This document shows, one piece after another, positions 10,232 to 19,140 of a stretch of 64,000 bases of DNA (position 1 is the stretch's first letter; every line of letters begins with the position of its first letter). Origin of the DNA: an uncultured Erythrobacter sp. (GTDB lineage: Bacteria; Pseudomonadota; Alphaproteobacteria; Sphingomonadales; Sphingomonadaceae); the NCBI GenBank assembly GCA_947495695.1, contig CANLZP010000001.1:1199069-1263068 (forward strand), read 5' to 3'. The notes under the pieces were generated by a model. That model saw only the letters and a list, made by a program, of their open reading frames with translations, made no database searches and was not told where the DNA came from. The translations under genes were made by a program, and so were the position numbers.

Positions 10232-11013
10232 TGACCGTGCGCATTCGCGTGATCCCTTGTCTGGATGTGGCCGATGGCCGCGTGGTCAAAGGCGTGAATT
10301 TTGTCGATTTGAAGGATGCGGGCGATCCGGTGGAGCAAGCGCGGGCCTATGATGCGGCAGGCGCGGATGAACTGTGTTTTCTGGATATTTCGGCAACGCA
10401 TGAAGGGCGTGGGACTTTACTCGACATCGTCAAACGCACCGCGGAAGTATGCTTTATGCCGGTGACGGTGGGCGGCGGCGTTGCCTCGGTAGAGGATGCG
10501 CGCGCCTTGCTGCTGGCCGGGGCTGACAAGGTGGCGATCAATTCTGCAGCGGTGAAACGGCCCGAAGTTGTGCGCGAAATCGCCGAGAAGTTTGGTAGCC
10601 AATGCATTGTCGCCAGCGTGGATGCGCGCCGGGTTGTCGGAACCACAGGCGAGGCGGGTCCGAAGTGGGAAATCTTCACCCATGGCGGGCGAAAACCCAC
10701 GGGTATTGATGCATTGGAACATGCGAAATTGCTGGCAGAGATGGGCGCAGGCGAATTGCTCGTCACCAGCATGGACGGTGATGGAACCAAGGCCGGATAT
10801 GATCTGGAGTTGATCCGCGCGATTGCTGACAGCGTCACCATCCCGGTGATCGCCAGTGGCGGCGTGGGGACGCTGGATCATCTGGTCGAAGGCGTGAAGC
10901 GGGGCCATGCCAGCGCTGTGTTGGCGGCCTCAATCTTCCACTTTGGCGAGCATTCCATTGCCGATGCCCACACGGCCTTGCGCGCCGCCGGATTGCCCGC
11001 GCGATCGATTTGA
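10231..11013 (+). CDS. hisF: imidazole glycerol phosphate synthase cyclase subunit
   Basis: '[30 protein letters not shown]', 'VASVDAR'. Confidence 0.97.
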   Translation: MTVRIRVIPCLDVADGRVVKGVNFVDLKDAGDPVEQARAYDAAGADELCFLDISATHEGRGTLLDIVKRTAEVCFMPVTVGGGVASVEDARALLLAGADKVAINSAAVKRPEVVREIAEKFGSQCIVASVDARRVVGTTGEAGPKWEIFTHGGRKPTGIDALEHAKLLAEMGAGELLVTSMDGDGTKAGYDLELIRAIADSVTIPVIASGGVGTLDHLVEGVKRGHASAVLAASIFHFGEHSIADAHTALRAAGLPARSI

Positions 11014-11061
11014 CCCAAAAGAACATTTGCCAGCCAGCTGGCTTTGGACGAGAAAAGCCCG

Positions 11062-11382
11062 ATGGACACACTAAAGCGCCTTGAACAAACCATTGCCGAG
11101 CGGGCCACTGCCGCGCCTGATGAAAGCTATGTGGCTAAGCTCAATGCCAAGGGGCTGGAGACCATCGCCAAGAAATTGGGCGAGGAAGCGACCGAGACGG
11201 TGATTGCTGCGCTGTCTCAGGGCAAAGATGAGCTAGTGGCGGAAAGCGCAGATCTATTGTTTCACCTGCTGGTGTTGTTGCAAGCCAAGGGCGTTTCTCT
11301 CGATCAGGTTATGTCGGAATTGGATCGCCGCGAAGGCGTGTCTGGTCTGGTCGAAAAAGCCTCGCGGGGGGATGATGGATAG
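11062..11382 (+). CDS. hisE: phosphoribosyl-ATP diphosphatase
   Basis: 'SYVAKLNAKGLETIAKKLGEEATETVIAA', 'ADLLFHLLVLLQAKG'; ATG 11062. Confidence 0.94.
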   Translation: MDTLKRLEQTIAERATAAPDESYVAKLNAKGLETIAKKLGEEATETVIAALSQGKDELVAESADLLFHLLVLLQAKGVSLDQVMSELDRREGVSGLVEKASRGDDG

Positions 11383-11707
11383 GTCGCATTGGATGACTCG
11401 TCTTGCCGAATTCGAGGCAGGACTGGAACAATCGGATGTACCATTTCACCTGGGTGTCGCCCATGGTTCCATGTCCACAGAGTTGTTCAGGCCGGTGGGC
11501 ACGGACATCCAAAAGCCGCACGCTCAGGACGAATTGTACATAATCCGACGCGGCACATCCGACTTTCTGCGCGGCGAGGGCCGCGTGTCTGTGGCAGCAG
11601 GGGATGTGCTATTTGTTCCGGCTGGAATGGACCATCGTTTCGTCGATTTCAGCGCAGACTTCGACACGTGGGTCATTTTCTGGGGCCCACAAGGTGGAGA
11701 GAAATAA
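11372..11707 (+). CDS. cupin domain protein
   Basis: 'HAQDELYIIRRGTSDFLRG..VAAGDVLFVPAGMDHRF' cupin motifs. Confidence 0.82.
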   Translation: MMDRSHWMTRLAEFEAGLEQSDVPFHLGVAHGSMSTELFRPVGTDIQKPHAQDELYIIRRGTSDFLRGEGRVSVAAGDVLFVPAGMDHRFVDFSADFDTWVIFWGPQGGEK

Positions 11708-12084
11708 TGCCGATTGATGCGACGCTGCCCTATGATGACAACAACATTTTCGCCAAGATTTTGCGCGGAGAAATCCCCTCCACCAAGGTCTATGAGGATG
11801 AATGGTCCTATGCGTTTGAGGATATCAACCCGCAGGCAGAAATTCACACGCTGGTGATTCCCAAGGGCCAGTATGTCAGCTGGGATGATTTCTCGGCTAA
11901 GGCTCCGGCAGAGGAAATCGCCGGTTTCGTCCGGGCGGTTGGCGAAGTTGCGCGGATGAAGGGACTGGTGGAACCGGGCTATCGCATGATGGCCAATATA
12001 GGCGCGCATGGCGGCCAAGAAGTGCCGCATTTGCACGTTCATATATTTGGCGGACAGTTTTTGGGGCCGATGATCGCGCGCTAG
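11707..12084 (+). CDS. HIT family (histidine triad nucleotide-binding) protein
   Basis: 'IFAKILRGEIPSTKVYEDE', 'GQEVPHLHVHIFGG' HIT motif. Confidence 0.93.
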   Translation: MPIDATLPYDDNNIFAKILRGEIPSTKVYEDEWSYAFEDINPQAEIHTLVIPKGQYVSWDDFSAKAPAEEIAGFVRAVGEVARMKGLVEPGYRMMANIGAHGGQEVPHLHVHIFGGQFLGPMIAR

Positions 12085-12107
12085 CTTGACCCTCAATCGC
12101 CGGGCCG

Positions 12108-12268
12108 CGAACGTCCGTTCGCCTTGGCTTTCAGCCTGACCGGCCGGCGCGAAGTCGCGCTTGCGACGCCATTGGCGTCGACCCGTTCCAACCAAGAGGC
12201 TTGGTCGCGGAGCATGGACCCGAAGGGGCCGCAAGGCCGACTGGCCGCCTGCAGGCCCGAAAAGGGCC
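12108..12268. repeat. Hairpin-rich intergenic mosaic (at least five short perfect inverted repeats)
   Basis: CGAACG-TC-CGTTCG 12108-12121; GCGCGA-AG-TCGCGC 12147-12160; CGACGCC-ATT-GGCGTCG 12164-12180; ACCAAG-AGG-CTTGGT 12191-12205; GGCCC-GAAAA-GGGCC 12254-12268. Confidence 0.7.
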
Positions 12269-12377
12269 GAGGAACCCCAAACAAACAGACTCAAATATGC
12301 CACGTTTCACCGCCTTCCATGTGAAGCGATGAAAACCCCGCTTCCCAGTGAATCCGCGCTAGGCTAAGACATTTGCG

Positions 12378-12878
12378 ATGAATTTGCCCAATCCTCCCGG
12401 CGGTTGTTTTGACGGCCCACGCCATCTTTATGCGGTGCGCGTCTATTATGAGGACACCGACCTGTCCGGCATAACCTATCACGCCAATTATCTGCGCTGG
12501 TTTGAACGCGCGCGGTCTGACCTGTTGCGCATGCTCAAGATAGATCAGCGCGCCGCGATCGAAGCAGGGGAAAGCGGGGATGGGGGCGCCTATGCCGTGT
12601 CGGAAATCAATCTGAAATATTGGCGCCCGGCCAAGTTGGATGATGATGTGGTGGTCGACACGATCTGCACCGAATTGGGCGCGGCCAGTTGCCGGATGCA
12701 CCAACGCGCCTTTCGCAATTTTGCCGGCGCTGCTGGCGGTGATGCTGGCGTTGAAGAAGAACTTTTGTGTGAAGCGACACTGCGCGTAGGCTTTATCTCG
12801 CTCGACGGGCGTCCGCGCCGTCAGCCGGCCGAATGGCGCGCCGCTTTCAAAGCATTTATGGAAGACAAACTAGCATGA
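12378..12878 (+). CDS. ybgC: YbgC/tol-pal-associated acyl-CoA thioesterase
   Basis: 'VYYEDTDLSGITYHANYLRWFERARSD' hotdog motif; position before tolQ. Confidence 0.93.
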   Translation: MNLPNPPGGCFDGPRHLYAVRVYYEDTDLSGITYHANYLRWFERARSDLLRMLKIDQRAAIEAGESGDGGAYAVSEINLKYWRPAKLDDDVVVDTICTELGAASCRMHQRAFRNFAGAAGGDAGVEEELLCEATLRVGFISLDGRPRRQPAEWRAAFKAFMEDKLA

Positions 12879-13579
12879 TTTTCTCTCTCCCGCTCACCAG
12901 CCTTGGCGCGTCGACGCGGCTCAATCCACTCGATCTGTTTTTGCAGGCCGATATTGTTGTGCAGGCGGTCATGCTGGGTCTTATTCTGGCCAGCGTGTGG
13001 GTGTGGACGATCATTGTCTCCTTCTCTTTACGGATGGGCAAGATCGAGCGCCGCTCACGCGAGTATGAGGACGAGTTCTGGGATAGCGAGGATTACGAGC
13101 GCCTGCTTGGCAAGCGAGCCAAGGCCGATATTCCCAGTGCACGTGTTGCCGCCATGGCGATGGAGGAATGGAAAAGCTCCACCGCCAAGTCGCCGATTGA
13201 TCGGGAAGGGACGCGCCACCGCACCGCCAGCGCAATGGAAAGCCAGGTGGCGCAAGAGGCGGACAATCTGGCCGAGAGGCTTAATTTTCTCGCGACCACG
13301 GGTGCGGTTGCTCCGTTCGTTGGCCTGTTCGGTACTGTATGGGGCATCATGAACAGCTTCTTCCAGATTGGTGCTCAGGAAAGCTCGTCGCTCGCTGTGG
13401 TTGCTCCGGGCATTTCAGAAGCCTTGTTTGCAACCGCCATTGGCCTGTTCGCCGCCATACCGGCAGTGATCGCCTACAACCGCTTCAGTCACCGGGTGAA
13501 CCGCTATGAGGCACGCCTGCAACGCTTTGCAGACCGTTTCCATGCAGGTCTCAGCCGCGAACTGGATCAAGCATCATGA
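12875..13579 (+). CDS. tolQ: Tol-Pal system protein TolQ
   Basis: 'LNFLATTGAVAPFVGLFGTVWGIMNSF'; ATG 12875 overlaps ybgC stop. Confidence 0.95.
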   Translation: MIFSLPLTSLGASTRLNPLDLFLQADIVVQAVMLGLILASVWVWTIIVSFSLRMGKIERRSREYEDEFWDSEDYERLLGKRAKADIPSARVAAMAMEEWKSSTAKSPIDREGTRHRTASAMESQVAQEADNLAERLNFLATTGAVAPFVGLFGTVWGIMNSFFQIGAQESSSLAVVAPGISEALFATAIGLFAAIPAVIAYNRFSHRVNRYEARLQRFADRFHAGLSRELDQAS

Positions 13580-13620
13580 TTTGCGCATTCGCCTCCGCGA
13601 ACGCGATTTCCTCGCTCTCA

Positions 13621-13670
13621 CGACCTGAAGGTCGCGTCGCTGCGGGCGGGCCGTCGCCCTTGCGGCGGCT
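13621..13670. repeat. Hairpin-rich intergenic element between tolQ and tolR
   Basis: CGACCT-GA-AGGTCG 13621-13634 followed by GC-rich inverted repeats (GGGCG..CGCCC, GCCG..CGGC). Confidence 0.55.
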
Positions 13671-13714
13671 GCGCCCCCGTCAGGCGCAAACCAGATGGGC
13701 TGGGGGTTAGGCCT

Positions 13715-14158
13715 ATGGCATTCTCCATGGCTTCGCAGAGCGAATCTCGCCGTTCCCGCCGCGCGCCTATGGCAGAGATCAATGTCACGCCCTTTGTCGA
13801 TGTGATGCTGGTTTTGCTGATCATTTTCATGGTCACAGCCCCGCTGCTTGCCTCCGGCGTGCCGGTGGAATTGCCTGACAGCCGCGCAAATCCGATCGAT
13901 CAAAGCCCCAGCCAAGTGACCGTGGCGATTGATAATGCGGGCGTCATCTACATCGACAATACGCGCATTCCTGCAGGCGGTTTTGCCGATGCGTTGCTGC
14001 AAATCGATCCTGGGTCGCAGGCCAGCGGGCCGATCATCGTGCTGCGCGCAGACCGGACGTTGGATTATGGCCGGGTGATGGCCGTGATGGGAGAATTGAA
14101 CCGCGCTGGCTTCAATTCGATCTCGCTGGTCACCAACGGTTCAGTCTCGCCGCCATAG
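13715..14158 (+). CDS. tolR: Tol-Pal system protein TolR (ExbD/TolR family)
   Basis: 'MAEINVTPFVDVMLVLLIIFMVTAPLL'. Confidence 0.95.
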   Translation: MAFSMASQSESRRSRRAPMAEINVTPFVDVMLVLLIIFMVTAPLLASGVPVELPDSRANPIDQSPSQVTVAIDNAGVIYIDNTRIPAGGFADALLQIDPGSQASGPIIVLRADRTLDYGRVMAVMGELNRAGFNSISLVTNGSVSPP

Positions 14159-14165
14159 CGTAGCG

Positions 14166-14933
14166 ATGATGGTGGAACATGTTGCCTTTCGTCGCGAAGA
14201 GCGGTTTGGCCTGGCAATTGCCTTCGGGCTGCACCTATTGTTGGTGGCGGTGCTGGTCATGCAGCCTGCGCCCGACATCCTGACCGAGCGTCCTGAGCGC
14301 ATGACCGTCAGCCTGGCGAGCGACATTGGTCTGGAAGCGACCGCTCCCGTGCTTGTGCCTGAAAGCCGCGCGGCCATTGCCCCTGAATTGGCCGACGAGC
14401 CTCAGCCCAGCGTTGCAGATACGCTAGAGCAAGCGACCACAAGCACAGCGCCTTCGCCAGACCGGCAAACAAGACAAGAAACACCCAGGCCCCAACCCAC
14501 AGCTCGGCCCGAACCGCGCCAAGGCGGCGGATCGCAAGTGGGCGACAATTTTCTGGAAGGGGCGGGCAACAGTCGTACCAGCGATGATGCGCGCATTCCG
14601 GCCAGCCAAATTGGGGCCAGTGCCAAGGCATCGATTATCCAGGCCATCGTGCGCCAGATCCGCCCGCATTGGACCGCACCTTCGGGCGTCGATTCCGAGC
14701 TTTTGATTACCGAGTTGGCGTTTGATCTGGATGAAGAGGGCCGATTGCGGGGCCGCCCACGGGTGCTACGGCAGGGCGGGATCAACGCTTCAAACCGCCC
14801 GCAAGCAGGGCTGCATGCCGAACGCGCCATCCGTGCAGTGCAACTGGCCGCACCGTTCGACCTGCCTGACGAATATTACAACGCCTGGAAGTCGATCCGG
14901 GGCGCGCGTTTCGATAGGAACCTTTCTCGATGA
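14166..14933 (+). CDS. tolA: TolA-like cell envelope protein
   Basis: N-terminal TM, low-complexity Pro/Ala/Arg linker, TonB/TolA-like C-terminus; position between tolR and tolB. Confidence 0.85.
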   Translation: MMVEHVAFRREERFGLAIAFGLHLLLVAVLVMQPAPDILTERPERMTVSLASDIGLEATAPVLVPESRAAIAPELADEPQPSVADTLEQATTSTAPSPDRQTRQETPRPQPTARPEPRQGGGSQVGDNFLEGAGNSRTSDDARIPASQIGASAKASIIQAIVRQIRPHWTAPSGVDSELLITELAFDLDEEGRLRGRPRVLRQGGINASNRPQAGLHAERAIRAVQLAAPFDLPDEYYNAWKSIRGARFDRNLSR

Positions 14934-16339
14934 AACAGCTGATTTTTGCTCTCGCCCTTTTTGCCATCCCGCTGGCCACCAGTCCCCTCGCAGCGCAAAG
15001 CTCTGATCTGGGTACGCCTGTCGCCGAAGGTGGCTCGGTGGAAACCTTGGGCCAAGCCGAAGCCGAGGAAGGCGGCCTAAGCTTTACCGTCACCGATGAA
15101 AGCGATTGGTCCGATATTGGCGTGGCGATTGCCGGCTTTGCCGCCGACCGTGACCGACCAACGCCCGCCAATGCCAATGGCACGGCCGCGCTGGGCCGCG
15201 AGATTTCGCGCGTCATCACCGCCAATCTGCGCAACAATGGTATTTTCAGACCTGTCGGACCGGACAGTCTGCCTCAGCCGAGCTTTGCCCAGATCACTTC
15301 GCCCAGTTGGGGCAGTTGGAGTGGTCGCGGGGTGGAGATGCTGGTCCATGGCTATGTCAGCGCGCGTGCAGATGGCCGACTGACCGTTGGGTGCTATCTT
15401 TACGATGTAGCTCTGCAAGACGAGTTGATCCGCGAAGGTTGGGTTGTGCCACCGGCTGATTGGCGGCGCGCGGCGCACAAATGTTCAGACCTGATCTATT
15501 CGCGCCTGACGGGGGAGAGCCCGTTCTTCGACAGCCGCATCGCCTATATCGCTGAAACCGGACCGAAGGATAAACGCATCAAGCGGCTGGCGATCATGGA
15601 CAGCGATGGCGCCAACCACCGATTTCTGACGCTGGGCAGCGCCACCGCGCTGACGCCGCGTTACTCGCCCGATTACAAGAAGCTGCTGTATCTGTCTTAT
15701 GTAGACGGCAATCCGCGCATCTATGTCTATGACATTGGCACCGGTCGTCAGCAGTTGGTGGCGGAAACCGGCAACCCCACGTTGGCCCCGCGCTGGTCGC
15801 CCGATGGCCGCAATATCCTCTATTCGATGGCCGTGGGCGGCAATACGGACATTTATCGTGTGCCTGCCATTGGAGGCCGCAGCGTGCGGCTGACCGACAC
15901 GCCTGGTATCGATATTGGCGGGTCGTATTCGCCTGACGGCAGCAAGATTGTGTTTGAAAGCGACCGTTCGGGCACACAGCAATGCTATGTTATGGATGCC
16001 GACGGCTCTAACCAAAGGCGTTTGACCTTCTTTGGCGGGCGCTGCGCAACGCCGGAATGGAGCCCGCGCGGAGACCAGATCGCCTTCACGCGGATTGCGG
16101 GTGACTTCAACATAGCGGTGATGAACCCCAATGGCCGTAACCTTCGGGTGCTGACCAGCGGATGGCAGGACGAGGCGCCAACCTGGGCTCCCAATGGCCG
16201 GATCATCCAATTCTTCCGCACCACCCGCAATTCGGGCCGTTCTGCCCTGTGGCAGGTCGATCTGACGGGTCGCAACGAGAGACGGCTAAAAACGCCGGTT
16301 GATGCCTCCGATCCGGCTTGGGGACCGATTTTGCCTTGA
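14930..16339 (+). CDS. tolB: Tol-Pal system beta-propeller protein TolB
   Basis: signal peptide; repeated 'SPDG..I.F.SDRSG' propeller motifs; ATGA overlap with tolA. Confidence 0.96.
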   Translation: MKQLIFALALFAIPLATSPLAAQSSDLGTPVAEGGSVETLGQAEAEEGGLSFTVTDESDWSDIGVAIAGFAADRDRPTPANANGTAALGREISRVITANLRNNGIFRPVGPDSLPQPSFAQITSPSWGSWSGRGVEMLVHGYVSARADGRLTVGCYLYDVALQDELIREGWVVPPADWRRAAHKCSDLIYSRLTGESPFFDSRIAYIAETGPKDKRIKRLAIMDSDGANHRFLTLGSATALTPRYSPDYKKLLYLSYVDGNPRIYVYDIGTGRQQLVAETGNPTLAPRWSPDGRNILYSMAVGGNTDIYRVPAIGGRSVRLTDTPGIDIGGSYSPDGSKIVFESDRSGTQQCYVMDADGSNQRRLTFFGGRCATPEWSPRGDQIAFTRIAGDFNIAVMNPNGRNLRVLTSGWQDEAPTWAPNGRIIQFFRTTRNSGRSALWQVDLTGRNERRLKTPVDASDPAWGPILP

Positions 16340-16417
16340 GCACGTTTTGGTAATAACATTCTGGCTGCATCCCCCTGGTGCTTTTACCATGCGGCCATTC
16401 GGGAAAGGAACCCAAGT

Positions 16418-16939
16418 ATGAATACTCGACTTGCAACCATCGCGCTTCTCAGCGGAACCGTGGCCTTGGCTGGCTGTGCCAAGAAGGCTCCTGAACAGCT
16501 TCCACCAGCGCCAGAGCAGACCACTACGGATCAAGGAACCACCGTTGCTCCCGTGGGTGACACCGGACCGACCCTGGGCACGCAGGCTCATTTCGAAGAT
16601 GCGGTGAACGGCCAGAATGTGATCTATTTCGACACCGACCGGTTCAATATCGACAGCGCCGATGCGGCCGCGCTGCAAACGCAGGCGCAATATCTGTCTC
16701 GCTATGGTGCCATCTCGATCACCATCGAAGGGCACGCCGATGAACGCGGCACGCGCGAATACAACCTCGCGCTGGGTGAGCGTCGGGCCAATTCGGCAAA
16801 GAATTATCTAATCAGTCTGGGCGTGGATGCCAATCGCATTCGCACTGTCAGCTATGGCAAGGAGCGCCCGGTTGCTCTGGCGTCAAACGCAGCCGCTTGG
16901 TCGCAAAACCGCCGCGCTGTCAGCGTCGTAATAAACTAA
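16418..16939 (+). CDS. pal: peptidoglycan-associated lipoprotein Pal
   Basis: lipobox 'ALAGC', OmpA-like 'IEGHADERGTREYNLALGERRANSAKNYL'. Confidence 0.96.
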   Translation: MNTRLATIALLSGTVALAGCAKKAPEQLPPAPEQTTTDQGTTVAPVGDTGPTLGTQAHFEDAVNGQNVIYFDTDRFNIDSADAAALQTQAQYLSRYGAISITIEGHADERGTREYNLALGERRANSAKNYLISLGVDANRIRTVSYGKERPVALASNAAAWSQNRRAVSVVIN

Positions 16940-16950
16940 AGCTTGATCAA

Positions 16951-17136
16951 TTAGTTAGACAGCCACCAAGGTGACAGCAAGCCGAGCACGTTCTCATCAA
17001 TCTGGGGTAAAGCGGTTTGCAAGGGGGCAACTCCCAGGCCGGCACCGCTGCCGACCGGATGGGCGACATTGATCGCGACGAGGGCAGCCATCGCGAAAAC
17101 AGCGATAATGCTCGAAAGGGTCAATTGCTTGCTCAT
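16951..17136 (-). CDS. small hypothetical protein with N-terminal hydrophobic segment
   Basis: 'MSKQLTLSSIIAVFAMAALVAINVAHP'; convergent to pal. Confidence 0.5.
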   Translation of the reverse strand: MSKQLTLSSIIAVFAMAALVAINVAHPVGSGAGLGVAPLQTALPQIDENVLGLLSPWWLSN

Positions 17137-17292
17137 ATTCACGTCCTTAGCTGCGCAATGCTTCACAAATTATGAAGTGCTATTGCAATGCAACATTTCT
17201 AATCGAAACTGGTTCCCAGATCTTTTCATTGCTCGCAACCCTCTCTAGACAGGCCGTCGAAATGATTAGACCAGCGACATTGAGCGCCCACC

Positions 17293-17826
17293 ATGGCTAG
17301 AGCGGGCCGTTCCAACGATTGGGGCTTCCCGCGCTGGCGGTCCTATGATTCCTCACGCGAGGCTGTGGCCCAGCGTGAATGCGACCGGCACGGTTGCGGC
17401 GAGGCGGGGCTGTGCCCGGCGCCAAAATCTCCCAACAATCCGGACAAATGGTATTTCTGCCAAAAGCATGCGGCAGAATACAACAAGGGCTGGGACTATT
17501 TTGAAGGTCTCGACAAGGAACAAAAGGCTGAGCGCGCCAAGGCCGAGCGGCAGGAAAGCGAAGGCTATGCAGAGGCCTCGCATTACGGTTGGACCGGATC
17601 AGGCGATGGCAGCCGCAGTGCTGATGAGATGCGCGCGTTGGAAGTGCTCGATCTTGAAGGCGATGCCGACTTTGCCCAGGTCAAGAAGGCGTGGCGCGAG
17701 AAAGCCAAGCTCGTGCATCCCGATGTGAAGCCCGATGACGTCGAGGCCGCAGCCGAATTTCAGAAGCTGCAATTGGCCTATGAAGTGCTCAAATCAGCCG
17801 AAGAACGGCGCGAGTGGCACGGGTAG
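17293..17826 (+). CDS. J-domain-containing protein
   Basis: C-terminal J domain with HPD ('AWREKAKLVHPDVKPDD'); N-terminal Cys/His cluster 'CDRHGCGEAGLC..YFCQKH'. Confidence 0.88.
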   Translation: MARAGRSNDWGFPRWRSYDSSREAVAQRECDRHGCGEAGLCPAPKSPNNPDKWYFCQKHAAEYNKGWDYFEGLDKEQKAERAKAERQESEGYAEASHYGWTGSGDGSRSADEMRALEVLDLEGDADFAQVKKAWREKAKLVHPDVKPDDVEAAAEFQKLQLAYEVLKSAEERREWHG

Positions 17827-17885
17827 CCGGGGGCGCAGGCTCTCGACCCGTGACAGCAAACGGGCGCATAGGCGGGCAGCGTTGA

Positions 17886-18080
17886 TTAGCCGGAAAGTTT
17901 GGACAGCAATTCCACGACCTCGTCGAAACCCTCATGGACATTGACTTCAGATCCGCCGCCGAAATTCAGCACTGAACCCAGCTCTTGGCTCTTCCCGACA
18001 TAAAGGACGCTCGCAATCCGGCAGGCGACTTTCGAGCCGTCGCGACGATGCAGCAGAACGAAACCGGTTGGGGCGGTCAT
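17886..18080 (-). CDS. small protein, possibly FlbD-like
   Basis: 64 aa with a short N-terminal beta segment and 'VNVHEGFDEVVELLSKL' C-terminus resembling FlbD family layout (weak). Confidence 0.45.
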   Translation of the reverse strand: MTAPTGFVLLHRRDGSKVACRIASVLYVGKSQELGSVLNFGGGSEVNVHEGFDEVVELLSKLSG

Positions 18081-18140
18081 TCTAACTTCTCAGCTTTTGG
18101 GCGAGGGCGCAGCGTGCGAGCCTGTCAGCAGTTTGTATTG

Positions 18141-18629
18141 TCACGAGTGGGCCTGCGCGATCAAAGGCGAGGGCTCTGCATCAATCTCGATCAAATATGG
18201 TGCGACAAATCCAGTGTAATCATCCTTGCGCTGCTGCGGCAAATCCTTCCAGCCGGTGATCATGCCGCGACAATTCGCGGTTCCGCAACTGCAAGGGCCT
18301 GGGAAATGCTCGATGCGATAATTGCGCATTGCGTAATCATAGGTCGCTTCGTCAGCATCACAGATGGCACGCATCGCGACAATATTGTGGCCGCCAGATT
18401 GGTTGATGATGATGCCGCAGTTCGGATCACAGGAATGATTGAATTTTGAGCTCAGCCCCTTGTGAAACCCAAACCGTGTCTTGCTCAATTGGGACGCATG
18501 GGAATGGTTTTTGATCGCATTGGTATCCAGCACGCCAACATGAAGAATGTCACCGCGCTTGAATGACTTTAGGGCAAAGATACCCTGCCCACGATCGGGA
18601 GTCGTTCGTTCTTCGACCATGGCAGTCAT
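18141..18629 (-). CDS. SET domain-containing protein with post-SET-like Cys motif
   Basis: 'RGQGIFALKSFKRGDIL', 'FNHSCDPNCGI', 'ATYDYAMRNY..CSCGTANCRGMI'. Confidence 0.85.
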   Translation of the reverse strand: MTAMVEERTTPDRGQGIFALKSFKRGDILHVGVLDTNAIKNHSHASQLSKTRFGFHKGLSSKFNHSCDPNCGIIINQSGGHNIVAMRAICDADEATYDYAMRNYRIEHFPGPCSCGTANCRGMITGWKDLPQQRKDDYTGFVAPYLIEIDAEPSPLIAQAHS

Positions 18630-18841
18630 GACAAATTTCCTTGTTGCGCCAGTTGAGGATTGGGAAGCTTATCTGCTAGCTTAATCGCGACAGGATATTG
18701 TGCGACACCCAGCTTGTGCCGCGCCTTCTGGAGCAGCACTTCATAGTGATCGACCAAGTCGGGGCCGATTATCGCGGGTTTAGGACGTGCAGCTCTCAGC
18801 AGAGCCACTTGATGATCGTATAGAAGTTTGTTGAAGCTCAA
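18626..18841 (-). CDS. small hypothetical protein coupled to SET-domain gene
   Basis: 71 aa; stop overlaps start of the SET gene (18626-18629). Confidence 0.5.
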   Translation of the reverse strand: MSFNKLLYDHQVALLRAARPKPAIIGPDLVDHYEVLLQKARHKLGVAQYPVAIKLADKLPNPQLAQQGNLS

Positions 18842-19140
18842 TGTGCTTTCTCCCCAATGCGGGAGCGCAATTGTCTCTCAGTCGAGAAGGCGCATGAACA
18901 TGGACTCTCGATAGTACTGAAATGGTGGCGCGACACAGATTTACAAGTAGGCGATACCTGTAGATCGGGTCGTTGGCGGGCAGTTTGCTTTTGCCGAAAC
19001 TGGTAATCCGAGTTTGATGGTTAGCCAATGACGCATCACCTGCCCACAACCCGCGTTCTGAAATTGGAGCGCAAAACGGACATCGTTCGCTCATGCTGCT
19101 ATCTCTACTCCCAGATCGCGTCCTGCCTGAGGAGACTAAG

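Noticed and set aside
12093-12367. Short ORFs (63-68 aa) on both strands in the hairpin-rich gap
   Set aside because: Open frames appear to be a by-product of GC-rich palindromes; no recognisable family, SD or coherent start. Kept only as a repeat feature.
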